Source of the DNA: Ophiothrix spiculata
Taxonomy: Eukaryota > Echinodermata > Ophiuroidea > Amphilepidida > Ophiotrichidae
Length of the DNA stretch: 38,199 nt
NCBI GenBank assembly: GCA_000969725.1
Contig: JXSR01S003747.1
Direction: 5' to 3' (one strand)
The translations under genes were made by a program, and so were the position numbers. Positions 23,101 to 27,950 of this stretch are shown here, in pieces. Below the pieces are notes generated by a model. That model saw only the letters and a program-made list of their open reading frames with translations. It had not been told where the DNA came from and did no database searches. How positions within the stretch are numbered: position 1 is the first letter of the stretch; each line of letters opens with the position of its first letter.

Positions 23101-25526
23101 GTGAAGAGGTGTGATTCATCATTTCCTTTTAGGAGATGAGTTCAAAGGTCATTGGAATAGATAAAAAGCCTGAGGAGTAGTAATAGTGACAAGTAATGAT
23201 TATTGCTAATTTGATTTTGATTTTAGAAAACCAGACATGATCAGGTGCCTTGCAGTTGGGAAGTCTATTTGGCTTGGTCGACGTCACAGTACTGTGGTAG
23301 AGATTTGGGACACCAATTTGAAGAAACTCAAAGGAACTATGGACATCTTCCCTAAGATCAGGTAAAGATATTGCTTGTTCTTGCTTATGTGGTATTTTTA
23401 GATCTAGTAAATGTTATATTATTTTCCATCTCATCTGGACCTGTTGTATAAGGCCAAAAAAAGTGTTGTCTTGCCCTCAGCCATGGACTCTAGTCAATTT
23501 TTTTTTTAAAGTAGGGTCAAAAAAGCACCCAATTTTGCTCAGATTGGGTGTTTTTGAGAAAATATTTTGAAAATGAGAAAATATTTTGAAAACATACAGA
23601 AAATGCATGCACCCAAATTTGGCATTTTGGGTGCTTTAAAAAAAATAAATAATAATAATACAAAATTCCCACCGACCAAAAAATGAGCGTAAGTTGCCAG
23701 GCATCCAAGTCAACCTAACACATTGGGGTTTAGGAATCAGGCCCAACAACTTTTCAAAACCAAAACCCTCCTCCTCCTCCTGGAGTAATGTCCGACCAAA
23801 GAAATAAACTACAAAACTAAAACAGCTGACCTGTTGTCTTTTATCCATTTAGAGAGGCAGAACCAGATTGCAGCGTGTTTGATGCCCGTGTCAAGTCATT
23901 GCTGTTGACAGGGCCAACCATTTGGCTTGGCACATCAGGTGGCCATCTGGTGATGATTGACACCAACACACAGCAGTCTGTTGCTGTGTTACATCGCTAT
24001 AAGGAAGACGTCAGGACTGTTGTTGCTGTCACCAATGGTAAGCAAGGTATCTATGTGTTGTGTCCCGTCTTAATGCCATTCAGCAGTCTGAAATAAATGT
24101 CTTGTCTTTGTCTACTTTGTGTAGGGGGAGCGGGTTGGTGCAGCGGTAGTTCCCTCGCCTTGCACCAAATTGGTACAGGAATCTCATTATGAGATCCCGG
24201 GTTCAATTCCCGTACCCAGCGCTTTATGTGCATTTGGTTTTAAGTCCATGCTCGCTTCTGCAGATTTTTCTCCGGGTACTCCAGTCTTCCTCCTGCATTC
24301 AAAACTGAATTTAAAAAATATCTTGGAGCCCTGTTGAAGATAAGCATCCTTTAGCTTACTTGGTAAGGCATACCAAGTTGAGTTTCCTTGGCAAAGGCTA
24401 AACAAGGTGAACAAGGTGAAGGTGTATTCGATCTTGATGCCATTCCTCACTCTGAAAAAATAAAGATCTTAAAAGTATGCCGTTCCTTACTATTTCCTCT
24501 GAAGAACTGTTGAGATCTTTGTGTATTTTGTTTCAGCTGCAAGCAAAGAATCGGTGATTGTGACGTCAGGAATGGGCTTTGTCAGGAGGCCTGGCTTTGA
24601 TGAACACACTGGTAAATATGCTCTTTGTACTTATAGGCCAAACAATAATTTATTGGACAGTTTAAACAGAAATCCTGAGTACAGGGCCCATTGTTTGTGA
24701 ATGAAACCTCTATCATGGATTTTAGTTTAAATTGTCCAACAAAAGTTTATTTTGCCTATAGTATAATGAAAATGTAGAATGTGTTTGGCACAAAATACAA
24801 TCGCTTCTAGGTACTAATGTATCTGTTTCAATAAAAAATGAATTGGTAAAATGGTTACAAAATGAAAAGATGATTGTTAAATTTGTAACTGTATTCAGGC
24901 ATGTAAAAATGCTTGTGGCAGACCTTCAAGGTAGAGTAGATCATCCTTAATGTTTGTTTTATTTAAAATATTTCAAAAAAAAAGTGCCAAAATAGAAACA
25001 AATCTCAAGGATATGGGAAACTGCAACAAAGTTAGTTATCAAACTGTGGGATGCAAAATGAAACAAACAAACAAACAAAAACAAATATACAATTAGTATT
25101 GTTGTTATTATCAATATTGTCATTATGATTTATTACCTTTACAATAACAAATATTTGAAATATGCAAAATATGATTTTGTTTAAGGATCATCATGTTAAA
25201 TGAGCGCTGATTTTTTTTAAAATGTTTAGGCACACATAATTTGTCATGCAGGCCTATCACATGTCAACTTTCTTTAACCCAAACCTTACACAATGCCTGT
25301 GATATATTTCAACCCTTATGTTTTTCCTATACCACCATATTTTCAACATGCAGATACAAGCTACAGTCATGTGATGGTGTGGGATGCGGACGTCAAAGGT
25401 CAAGTCCGGCACATGAAAATCAACGACAACGTGAGACGTCGCACAGCTACCGGCAACTTTGCTTCTGGAAAAGGATGGAAAAAGGTCCAGAAGACATTCC
25501 GCTTAATACAGGCATTCAAAAATTGA
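1938..25526 (+). CDS. LRRK2: LRRK2-like kinase, C-terminal part (14 exons, gene-level entry)
   Basis: Joined exons: 1938-2114, 2759-2857, 11589-11717, 13807-13914, 17120-17227, 18540-18641, 19458-19574, 20329-20507, 21711-21807, 22705-22901, 23227-23361, 23853-24037, 24537-24611, 25354-25526. All junctions are GT-AG and the frame stays open for 1,881 nt (626 residues plus TGA). Residues 1-about 215 are a serine/threonine kinase from the alpha-C helix on: YRDLKPDN (74-81, catalytic Asp 76), DYG (99-101), APE (122-124), PDQRP (202-206). Residues about 235-596 are a WD40 propeller. LRRK2 family members are large cytosolic ROCO proteins with ROC GTPase, COR, kinase and WD40 modules; the vertebrate protein phosphorylates Rab GTPases and its mutation causes Parkinson's disease. 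Length from the alpha-C Glu to the end is close to human (about 608). The N-terminal part is outside the window. LRRK1 is less likely because the WD40 blocks match LRRK2. Confidence 0.93.
2115..2758 (+). other. Intron, 644 bp
   Basis: GTGAGC...TTTACAG intron between two kinase exons. AT-rich; I see no repeat or other feature in it. Confidence 0.85.
2759..2857 (+). CDS. LRRK2: LRRK2-like exon b: catalytic loop (YRD)
   Basis: This exon is 33 codons, phase 0 at both ends, with donor GTGAGT. It encodes VSEGLCFLHKNKIVYRDLKPDN and then ILIFSLSLNFA. The catalytic loop is YRDLKPDN: Asp (fragment residue 76) is the predicted base, Lys 78 and Asn 81 bind phosphate and Mg. Tyr in place of the usual His of HRD is the LRRK2 form (human Y1992-R-D). 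The exon is fused in frame to the next after an 8.7-kb intron. Confidence 0.93.
3189..3720. repeat. Fold-back repeat family A, copy 1
   Basis: About 530 bp that align along their length with 5089-5548: shared blocks include GATGCAGAGTTGTTGA, GATGAACAACTCTGTAGC, TTGAATATCAACTGTGGATT and the 3' hairpin. The 3' end is a stem-loop (3677-3719) whose arms read CAACAACACTCACGTAC and GTACGTGAGTTGTTG around AAGAAGATATG. No transposase reading frame is present. It is probably a non-autonomous element; the 5' boundary is not clear. Confidence 0.65.
4374..4690. mobile_element. TTAA-bounded MITE, family B copy 1
   Basis: A 317-bp element with inverted ends AGCAATACTATAA and TATAGTATTGTT, flanked on both sides by TTAA (4370-4373, 4691-4694). 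A second copy lies at 28734-29044 and shares most of its length, including the TTTGTTTTTGGTAGATATTA and GGCCATTTG blocks. TTAA duplications are typical of the piggyBac superfamily, but the end sequence is not the classic CCC type, so the superfamily is a guess. Confidence 0.7.
5031..5548. repeat. Fold-back repeat family A, copy 2, with 170-bp hairpin
   Basis: The 5' part is a long inverted repeat: 5031-5116 is mirrored by 5117-5202, centred on GGTGGCTTTAGCCACC. Arm ends read TTCAAACATGCTACAG and CTGTAGCATGTTTGAA. The rest (5203-5548) matches copy 1 and ends in the same kind of stem-loop (5505-5548). Copy 1 has only the right arm of the long hairpin, so copy 1 is 5'-truncated or copy 2 is extended. 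Confidence 0.7.
5861..6120. mobile_element. piggyBac-type MITE (CCCTTAC ends, TTAA duplication)
   Basis: A 260-bp element begins CCCTTACCCTCCTACG and ends CGTGCGAGAGTAAGGG; the reverse complement of the end is CCCTTACTCTCGCACG, 13 of 16 matching. It is flanked by TTAA at 5857-5860 and 6121-6124. The unoccupied site is visible in the related copy at about 36228 (GTCATTTTAAAGCTT). Inner subterminal inverted repeats lie at 5914-5931 and 6075-6092 (CTAAGTCCGAATACGTCA form). CCC ends plus TTAA duplication are the established hallmarks of piggyBac elements. It has no transposase and contains tRNA-like boxes. Confidence 0.85.
5984..6055 (+). other. tRNA-like sequence with Pol III A and B boxes
   Basis: TGGCATAGCTGG (5991-6002) fits the A-box consensus and GGTTCGAATCC (6031-6041) fits the B-box. 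Their spacing (40 bp start to start) is near that of a tRNA. The flanking arms do not pair into a good acceptor stem, so this is not a working tRNA gene. It lies wholly inside the piggyBac-type MITE. Confidence 0.5.
6372..6700. mobile_element. Element with GGGTTAGT ends and CCTTGAAAGT repeats
   Basis: Inverted ends AGGGTTAGTGC (left) and GTACTAACCCT (right) enclose about 330 bp with repeated AAGTCCTTGAA-type units in both halves (6386-6500 and 6625-6670). The ends resemble hAT-type CAGGGTTAG termini and both flanks begin ACTG, but a full 8-bp duplication is not readable. Confidence 0.55.
8371..8680. mobile_element. TTAA-bounded MITE, family D copy 1
   Basis: A 310-bp element with ends AGGAGCCTGG and CCAAGCTCCT, flanked by TTAA (8367-8370, 8681-8684). 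It aligns with 13956-14278, sharing CAAACTTT..GAGATTTTGGT, AAAATGTGTTTAAT.ATGGTAACCAT and CATAAAATCAAAA. No coding capacity. Confidence 0.75.
9430..9777. mobile_element. MITE with CCGTATTGTT ends, TA target
   Basis: A 348-bp element. The left end is CCGTATTGTTTCTATTAATC; the right end is the reverse complement of CCGTATTGTTCCTAATAATC. TA flanks both sides (9428-9429, 9778-9779). The subterminal blocks TCGCYCA and GGGCGATTATTAG are also inverted. TA duplication fits the Tc1/mariner group, but two bases are weak evidence. Confidence 0.65.
9880..10185 (-). mobile_element. tRNA-derived SINE-like sequence
   Basis: On the minus strand TTAGCTCAATCC (10176-10165) resembles an A box and AAGTTCGAACC (10130-10120) a B box, about 46 bp apart, as in a tRNA. 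The sequence continues to about 9880, and its last part (AATTCCAC.CGGCCTATGCACAC on the + strand at 9899) recurs in diverged form at 20641. A 77-codon open frame on the minus strand is accidental in my view. No clear A-rich tail was found. Confidence 0.45.
11589..11717 (+). CDS. LRRK2: LRRK2-like exon c: DYG motif and activation segment
   Basis: This exon is 43 codons, phase 0 at both ends; acceptor GCTCCAG, donor GTAAAT. It begins YNAKIADYGISKFATPYGLR and ends APEVIRGITTYNTE. DYG replaces the usual DFG, as in human LRRK2 (D2017-Y-G2019), and the next residue is Ile (human I2020). EGTPGYRAPE forms the P+1 loop and APE motif. Residues at the human T2031 and S2032 positions read Ala and Pro, while the T2035 equivalent is kept. 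Confidence 0.94.
11912..12066. repeat. Direct repeat, 94-bp period, two copies
   Basis: 11912-11972 and 12006-12066 are about 95 percent identical, starting TAACTCACCACATAACTC and ending AAAAATAGCTACC. Inside each copy AACTCACC-like words recur, so this is a small tandem minisatellite. Confidence 0.8.
12805..13222. mobile_element. Possible TTAA-bounded MITE
   Basis: AGGGACTGGCC at the left and GGCTTGTCTC at the right are imperfect inverted ends, each next to TTAA (12801-12804, 13223-13226). Only about seven of ten terminal bases match, so the element is old or the pairing is accidental. Confidence 0.4.
13252..13560. repeat. Partial copy of fold-back family J
   Basis: GGGCTCTGTAAACCC, TTCCAAATAAAAGTATA and TTTCTAGAAGCGGATTTGCAT follow the same order as one arm of 32885-33351 and resemble blocks in 17768-18449. 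The mirror arm is missing. Confidence 0.55.
13807..13914 (+). CDS. LRRK2: LRRK2-like exon d: kinase alpha-F to alpha-G
   Basis: This exon is 36 codons, phase 0; acceptor TTGTAG, donor GTAGGA. It begins VDIYSLGILLYEMVSGGKKP and ends in FRAELDEAVMK. VDIYSLG is the alpha-F start, with the Asp that braces the catalytic loop (human ADVYSFG). GG followed by a 19-residue stretch matches the human GGRIVEGLKF region closely in length, so no exon appears to be missing between here and the next exon. Confidence 0.93.
13956..14278. mobile_element. TTAA-bounded MITE, family D copy 2
   Basis: A 323-bp element with ends AGGATCCCTGTCTGATT and the inverse of AGGTACATGGTCCGATT, flanked by TTAA (13952-13955, 14279-14282). 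It starts only 41 bases after the donor of the kinase exon 13807-13914. It is diverged from copy 1 (8371-8680) but collinear with it. Confidence 0.75.
14957..14986 (+). CDS. LRRK2: Possible 30-nt in-frame cassette exon
   Basis: A strong acceptor (TTTTTCTCTTATTTCAG, ending 14956) is followed by ten open codons (KNIYEKLVGQ) and then GTGCAG. Both flanking exons are phase 0, so inclusion would keep the frame and add ten residues in the alpha-G loop. Human LRRK2 has no such insert, and the donor is only fair. It could easily be chance. Confidence 0.18.
15440..15535 (+). repeat. Possible retroelement 3' tail
   Basis: GACCCCTGGGCACCCATGAA through CCCCAAGCGAAATAAGAAGTAAATAAAC ends in an A/T-rich repeat of the AAATAAA type seen at LINE/SINE 3' ends. 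A similar ending occurs at about 20240-20275. No reverse transcriptase frame is present. Confidence 0.3.
15661..16620. other. Assembly gap (960 N)
   Basis: Sequence is unknown. The 19 bases just before the gap (15642-15660) repeat 15566-15584 exactly, which suggests a repeat or misjoin at the contig edge. Alignment of the flanking kinase exons with human LRRK2 leaves no obvious missing coding sequence. Confidence 0.99.
17120..17227 (+). CDS. LRRK2: LRRK2-like exon e: kinase alpha-G to alpha-I
   Basis: This exon is 36 codons, phase 0; acceptor CCAATAG, donor GTAAGA. It begins GRQLPPITHHAGVAPWPDLQ and ends ELIRHCMEQTPDQRPT. APWP followed by an L.E.LI..C....P..RPT helix matches the end of the human LRRK2 kinase domain. 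The Arg in PDQRP is the conserved alpha-I arginine that pairs with the APE glutamate. Confidence 0.93.
17228..18539 (+). other. Intron, 1.3 kb
   Basis: 17228-17760 contains decayed repeats of exon-like words (AGGAACTCATTAGA at 17373-17395 and similar near 17300 and 17628), resembling the preceding exon's TTCAGGAACTCATTAGAC. 17768-18449 is a TTAA-bounded element. Confidence 0.75.
17768..18449. mobile_element. TTAA-bounded fold-back element, family H
   Basis: A 682-bp element with ends GGCTGGTGTCAACTCTTCA and the inverse of GGTTGGTGTCAACCCATCA, flanked by TTAA (17764-17767, 18450-18453). Inner parts are also inverted (for example TTGATTTTAGACAAAA.. near 17892 against TTTGTCAAAAATCAACA near 18327). 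The left arm resembles 13300-13560 and 32885-33351. Confidence 0.75.
18540..18641 (+). CDS. LRRK2: LRRK2-like exon f: kinase end, start of WD40
   Basis: This exon is 34 codons, phase 0; acceptor TTTTTCACAG, donor GTAAGA. It begins AAQVHKWLSSPDLISLKRLY and ends in NDINVESSTVR. AQV..WL.S.....L.R matches the last kinase helix and linker in human LRRK2 (AQVFDILNSAELVCLTR). A C-rich run (18658-18684) starts 17 bases after the donor. Confidence 0.92.
18658..18684 (+). repeat. C-rich simple repeat
   Basis: A C run followed by CCCCCA-type units, just downstream of a splice donor. Confidence 0.95.
19018..19312 (+). repeat. Degenerate (ATCTC/ATCTTT)n pyrimidine-rich block
   Basis: About 290 bp in which ATCTC, ATCTTT, GATCT and CCCATCT words recur at intervals of 6-20 bases without an exact period. 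It looks like a decayed minisatellite. Confidence 0.7.
19458..19574 (+). CDS. LRRK2: LRRK2-like exon g: first WD40 strands
   Basis: This exon is 39 codons, phase 0; acceptor CTGTTTCAG, donor GTAACT. It begins TFTHNREECCEVWFAGGEKT and ends in SSDPKASIQ. VWFAGG corresponds to the IWLGCG block at the start of the human LRRK2 WD40 propeller. Otherwise it is weakly conserved, as expected for this blade. Confidence 0.88.
19575..20328 (+). other. Intron, 754 bp
   Basis: Its 3' half (about 20030-20275) ends in AAATAAATAAAAAAATAAATG, resembling a LINE/SINE tail. The 5' half shows nothing I can name. Confidence 0.75.
20030..20275 (+). repeat. Possible retroelement 3' end
   Basis: The block closes with GATAAAGTGAAATAAATAAA and more A/T repeats, similar in style to 15490-15530. 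Inside it, GGTGTTTTTGCACC is a short palindromic stem. No coding sequence is visible. Confidence 0.3.
20329..20507 (+). CDS. LRRK2: LRRK2-like exon h: WD40
   Basis: This exon is 59 codons plus AG, so it leaves in phase 2; acceptor ATTATAG, donor GTGAGT. It includes LAVGHSFILVGTQSGHICTC and VLEDAVLSLVYLP. GTQSG followed by a beta strand is identical to the human LRRK2 block (VSGTQSGTLLVI). The split codon becomes Ser with the next exon. Confidence 0.93.
20744..21113. mobile_element. Harbinger-like MITE (GGCC ends, TTA duplication)
   Basis: A 370-bp element. Left end GGCCTAAAAAATATGTTTG, right end the inverse of GGCCAAAAAAAATATATTG; both continue into TTTGTTTGCCCTC. It is flanked by TTA on both sides (20741-20743, 21114-21116). 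A 3-bp TWA duplication is characteristic of PIF/Harbinger elements. CCGACC/GGTCGG motifs lie inside both ends. Confidence 0.8.
21353..21680. mobile_element. TTAA-bounded MITE, family E
   Basis: A 328-bp element with ends AGGGGCAATTCATGATCC and the inverse of AGGTGCAATTTCATGATT, flanked by TTAA (21349-21352, 21681-21684). It contains a GTCGGGGCCCGAC palindrome (21494-21506). It sits immediately upstream of the acceptor at 21710. Confidence 0.75.
21711..21807 (+). CDS. LRRK2: LRRK2-like exon i: WD40
   Basis: This exon is one base plus 32 codons, ending in phase 0; acceptor TATTTCAG, donor GTAAGA. It reads SNHSDEQQNPAGLVLAGLAN then GKLAIYNFSRLKM. GLVLAGLANGKLAIY aligns with human FLLVGTADGKLAIF, a diagnostic WD40 strand pair of LRRK2. 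Confidence 0.94.
21808..22704 (+). other. Intron, 897 bp
   Basis: AT-rich intron. I see no repeat boundary, RNA gene or exon in it. Confidence 0.8.
22705..22901 (+). CDS. LRRK2: LRRK2-like exon j: WD40
   Basis: This exon is 65 codons plus AG (phase 2); acceptor ATGTGTAG, donor GTAAGC. It begins ARDCWPERVLDIGTLWDPLR, continues CVTLAHNRLFIGAGSQLIAV and ends in TAELGCLGLGD. VLDIG....PLRC aligns with the human LKILNIGNVSTPLMC block. Reading through the donor meets TAA at 22903-22905. A partial copy of its second half follows at 22953-23056. Confidence 0.92.
22902..23226 (+). other. Intron, 325 bp, holding a partial exon copy
   Basis: About a third of this intron is the duplicated exon fragment 22953-23056; the remainder is unique AT-rich sequence with acceptor TTGATTTTAG. 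Confidence 0.85.
22953..23056 (+). pseudogene. Partial duplicate of the preceding WD40 exon
   Basis: 104 bases match 22798-22901 with eight differences, including the exon end and a GT donor (GTATGC at 23057). The first four differences are all synonymous (GAG/GAA, TTG/TTA, GAC/GAT, ACT/ACG); the last four cluster at the 3' end and change LGLGD to LWSGE. It lacks a usable acceptor: CACACAG at 22912-22918 would leave a 17-base intron after the first donor, and joining it to the upstream phase-0 exon gives the wrong frame. It is probably a non-functional tandem duplicate, or two haplotypes joined in assembly. Confidence 0.8.
23227..23361 (+). CDS. LRRK2: LRRK2-like exon k: WD40
   Basis: This exon is one base, 44 codons and AG (phase 2 at both ends); donor GTAAAG. 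It begins RKPDMIRCLAVGKSIWLGRR, then HSTVVEIWDTNLKKLKGTMD and IFPKI. STVVEIWD...KKLKG aligns with human NSPVVEVWDKKTEKLCG, one of the clearest WD dipeptide strands in the protein. Confidence 0.94.
23362..23852 (+). other. Intron, 491 bp
   Basis: Mostly repeat-like: a Harbinger-type left end at 23452, internal inverted GCACCCAA blocks (23526 and 23611-23635), and CTC repeats at 23768-23780. Confidence 0.75.
23452..23640. mobile_element. Harbinger-like MITE fragment
   Basis: TAA followed by GGCCAAAAAAAGTGTTGTCTTGCCCTC matches the left ends of the GGCC-type elements elsewhere in the window. No matching right end is found, so this is truncated or diverged; the right limit given is approximate. 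Confidence 0.45.
23853..24037 (+). CDS. LRRK2: LRRK2-like exon l: WD40
   Basis: This exon is one base, 61 codons and G (in phase 2, out phase 1); acceptor CATTTAG, donor GTAAGC. It includes FDARVKSLLLTGPTIWLGTS, GGHLVMIDTNTQQSVAVLHR and YKEDVRTVVAVTN. This aligns along its length with the human LRRK2 block running from YSGRVKTLCL through WIGTGGGHILLLDLSTR. It is one of the best conserved exons here. Confidence 0.95.
24050..24105 (+). repeat. SINE 3' tail fragment
   Basis: CTTAATGCCATTCAGCAGTCTGAAATAAATGTCTTG resembles the tail of the following SINE (CTTGATGCCATTCCTCACTCTGAAAAAATAAAGATCTT, 24434-24471). It begins within about 15 bases of the exon donor. Confidence 0.5.
24124..24475 (+). mobile_element. 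tRNA-derived SINE
   Basis: The head is tRNA-like: A box TTGGTGCAGCGG (24135-24146), B box GGTTCAATTCC (24200-24210), ending GTACCCAGC. The spacing is wider than in a tRNA because of an insertion around CCAAATTGGTACAGGAATC. The body includes TTTTCTCCGGGTACTCCAGT and TTCCTCCTGCAT, a motif I recall from many invertebrate SINEs, and repeated AACAAGGTGA. The tail is AAAAAATAAAG. Family not assigned. Confidence 0.75.
24537..24611 (+). CDS. LRRK2: LRRK2-like exon m: WD40
   Basis: This exon is two bases, 24 codons and G (phase 1 at both ends); acceptor TTGTTTCAG, donor GTAAAT. It reads AASKESVIVTSGMGFVRRPG then FDEHT. This corresponds to the human LRRK2 stretch around LGSLKNVMLVLGYNRKN, a short variable blade. 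It is kept by frame and splice phase as much as by similarity. Confidence 0.88.
24612..25353 (+). other. Intron, 742 bp
   Basis: The words ACAATAATTTATTGGACAGTTTAAAC (24641-24666) and AGTTTAAATTGTCCAAC (24725-24741) form a short inverted repeat, and AAAC repeats occur at 25062-25083. Otherwise nothing I can name. Confidence 0.7.
25354..25526 (+). CDS. LRRK2: LRRK2-like terminal exon: last WD40 strand and tail
   Basis: This exon is two bases, 56 codons and TGA; acceptor AACATGCAG. It begins with Asp from the split codon, TSYSHVMVWDADVKGQVRHM, then KINDNVRRRTATGNFASGKG and WKKVQKTFRLIQAFKN. VMVWD matches the human LTVWD strand, and the following charged stretch matches the start of the C-terminal helix. 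RRRTAT may correspond to the human RRTS end, but about 25 more residues follow, unlike human. An in-frame GTGAGA at 25431 is a possible alternative donor. Confidence 0.85.
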
Positions 25527-26132
25527 ATGCGGGAATCAATATCAGACATGGTGCTATCAATATTACTACTGTAAACGTACTTACTTTCGCGAATTTCGCG
25601 AGGACATTAAATTCAAAAAATTAAATCCCTCACAAAATTATGTTAAGATATGTATTACAATAATAAAATTTCAAATTCGCGAAATTTAATCCTCGCGAAA
25701 ATGTTCCATTTTGACAATTCGCGAAATAAAGTACCCGCAAAATTAAAGTGCTTTACAGTGTCTCCTTACTTTGATAAAGAATTTGTCAAGATATGCATTA
25801 TTTTTAAATGCACTATTTTTGATTCAAGTATTCATTATCAATTTTTTTTTTTTAATTTACAATTTTGTACTGTTTTCTTGGTAGACACGTTTTTCCCCCC
25901 TCTTTTTTTTCAGTGTTTTTTTAATCACATTATTTATTGAAAAAAGGTACAACTCAAAATTCATACTCATTACTCATAGTTGCCAAATTTATGTTAAATC
26001 CATTAATAGGTTAATTAAATTTAGAGAGAATTTCAGAATTTACTTGAAACGTATTGACAGTGATATCCCGAGACTGATATTGAAACCTGCCTTTGCTAGT
26101 TGTGGTGTTAGATGTGAAGCATTATTACCATT
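25527..26132 (+). other. 3' UTR region with MITE-derived poly(A) signal
   Basis: Follows the stop codon. AATAAA at 25662-25667 is the nearest canonical poly(A) signal and lies inside the MITE 25567-25760. 25761-26132 is T-rich with nothing further that I can name. Confidence 0.6.
25567..25760. mobile_element. MITE with CTGTAAA...TTTCGCG ends in the 3' UTR
   Basis: The left end TACTGTAAACGTACTTACTTTCGCG and the inverse of the right end, CACTGTAAAGCACTTTAATTTTGCG, are inverted copies. TTCGCGAA/CGCGAGG words recur in both halves. 194 bp, no coding capacity. It starts 41 bases after the stop codon of the LRRK2-like gene. Confidence 0.7.
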
Positions 26133-26357
26133 CTATACTTTGATCAACACTAAATAGGCGGGAATTATGAGGCTTTTCTGTATCCGCAAGTAAACATAAT
26201 CCCAGTTACACGCGTGCCGTAGACAATGATGCGCGAGTCACATGTGCGACGCGCGTTGCGTCTCCTGCAGTTGTGCTATGCCCAGCTACGCACACACTTA
26301 TCTGCATCAATTCACGATGTGAAGAGGCCCGCCTATTTGGTGTTGATCAAAGTATAG
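26133..26357. mobile_element. MITE with 30-bp inverted ends
   Basis: The left end CTATACTTTGATCAACAC continues TAAATAGGCGGG, and the right end is its inverse with one difference in 30. The 225-bp core is CpG-rich (GCGCGAG, GACGCGCGTTGCGTC around 26230-26262), unlike the surroundings. Target duplication not clear. Confidence 0.75.
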
Positions 26358-26526
26358 TAGTGTATAGTCAGCTAGATGGGATGTGTAATCTTGTTAGCCT
26401 GAAGTGGACCATTGTGATTCAAACTTTTGAAATCTGTGTAAAATCTTTCTGTTGCAAGTAAATTTGTTATGCATGCAAAATGGTATAATGTAAAGTTACA
26501 AAATATGCTATGGATTTAAACATTAA

Positions 26527-26754
26527 AGGGATTTTCAGTGATTGGTTGTGGTTATGACATTGTCTATTTTGCCCTTTTGTTCCGTAGAGAGCCACAAAAT
26601 TAACAATGGCTGAATCCATTCATATGAGTATTTCTGTATTTTGTTAATTCTTTAGGCCACCTGGTTGAATTATTGTAATCAAGATCACTGTGGAAATACA
26701 AATAAACTATTCATTTTAGTAATATTTCACATGGACCAATCTATGAATATCCCT
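26527..26754. mobile_element. TTAA-bounded MITE, family G
   Basis: A 228-bp element with ends AGGGATTTTCAGTGATTGG and the inverse of AGGGATATTCATAGATTGG, flanked by TTAA (26523-26526, 26755-26758). Confidence 0.8.
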
Positions 26755-26759
26755 TTAAA

Positions 26760-27667
26760 TTGAAGAAAATCAATACCCTTTGTGAGTTTTGTTGTTTGTT
26801 CTACCCATTTGTTCTTACAGGACCCGTATATCTTTCAATATACTGGTAGTAGATTCCTATCCGTGCCTGATTATTAATTATTATAACTTACTCAACTGTG
26901 GACAACATTTTGATAGTTACGGCCAAGGTGATCATATAGTCAACAAAAGTATATAACACCTTTCACTTTTGATATTTGATTCATGTGCACTGCTTCAAAT
27001 TATTTTTTGCATGTATAGTAATTTCTAGAAACTCAATAATCAGTGCCATGGCTTTCTTTAAAGCACAGAGATGTCAGTTTTCCGATTTAAATCAGAATTC
27101 CGATTTTTTTAAATGCCTTCCGAAAATTCCTGATTTTCTCAGAAGAAAATTTTAAAAAAATAAATAATTTGTAAGTTCTCTGTGATTTTTAAAGAAATTC
27201 TTGTTGTATTTTTAGTCGGAAATAAATCAGAATAATGTAGAGATGAGTCTGAAGTGTGGAAGATGTATTTATCAGACCTATTATGACTCAATTTTCCAAG
27301 AGAAAACATTTATTTTCGTTAATATCGGATATTTCTAGTTGTAAAACTGGCATCAAAAATCACTGTTTCCTCACCCTATTAATTCTTTTCTGTGTGTTGT
27401 ATGGACTCATGCTTTTTTGCATTAATAAGGACTCACTCCTTGGCCATCAGCCTAAAGAACTCTTTCTTTCTTTCTTTCACTCATACTATGATAATTGAGC
27501 ATTGATTTGTTGAACCACTGAGCATTCAATCTTTTTTTTCTTTAAACTTTTAATTCTTAATTTGCAGTGTACATAGAAGGAATTCTATGCACCTTTTGAT
27601 GTTTTTTGCTGTGATTATATTGTGTTTTCATCAAACTGATTTTTTCAAATGAGCATCAGCAAAATGA
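26760..27667. other. Non-coding stretch
   Basis: AT-rich; no gene, repeat boundary or RNA seen apart from a short CTTT run at 27464-27478. Confidence 0.7.
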
Positions 27668-27950
27668 TGGACAAAAGAACTCTGTCTCAGGTTCCTAAGG
27701 CCCAAAACCTAAGTGCTACGCGTTTTTTGTTTTTTGGGGGGGTTTTTAGTCCAAAAAGGCTATGCGCTCGCGGCAAATTTTTGTTTATTACGTTTTTAAT
27801 TCACTTTTTTTTTTCTCTCGATGTAAGAAAAAAAAAATAAAAAAGCAAAAAAATCTCCTGAAAAACCTAAAAAAAAGAAATGCGGTAAAATTCGAATTTT
27901 TAACCATATGCACGCGGAAAGCTGAGACGGAGTTCTTTTTTTCTTTGGCC
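27668..27950. mobile_element. Harbinger-like MITE, degenerate left end
   Basis: The right end reads as the inverse of GGCCAAAGAAAAAAAGAAC then TCCGTCTCAGC, followed by TTA. The left end is GGACAAAAGAACTCTGTCTCAGG preceded by TGA. The inverted ends pair over about 25 bp, but the terminal bases on the left have drifted. Confidence 0.6.

Larger units (their letters stand above)
24038..24536 (+). other. Intron, 499 bp, mostly SINE sequence
   Basis: Contains a SINE tail fragment directly after the donor (about 24050-24105) and a tRNA-headed SINE (24124-24475). Confidence 0.8.

Noticed and set aside
24124..24222. Intact tRNA gene
   Set aside because: The A and B boxes are present, but an insertion disrupts the anticodon region and the sequence continues into a SINE body.
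1938..25526. Assignment to LRRK1
   Set aside because: LRRK1 also has DYG, but the YRD catalytic loop and the WD40 blocks here match LRRK2 better.
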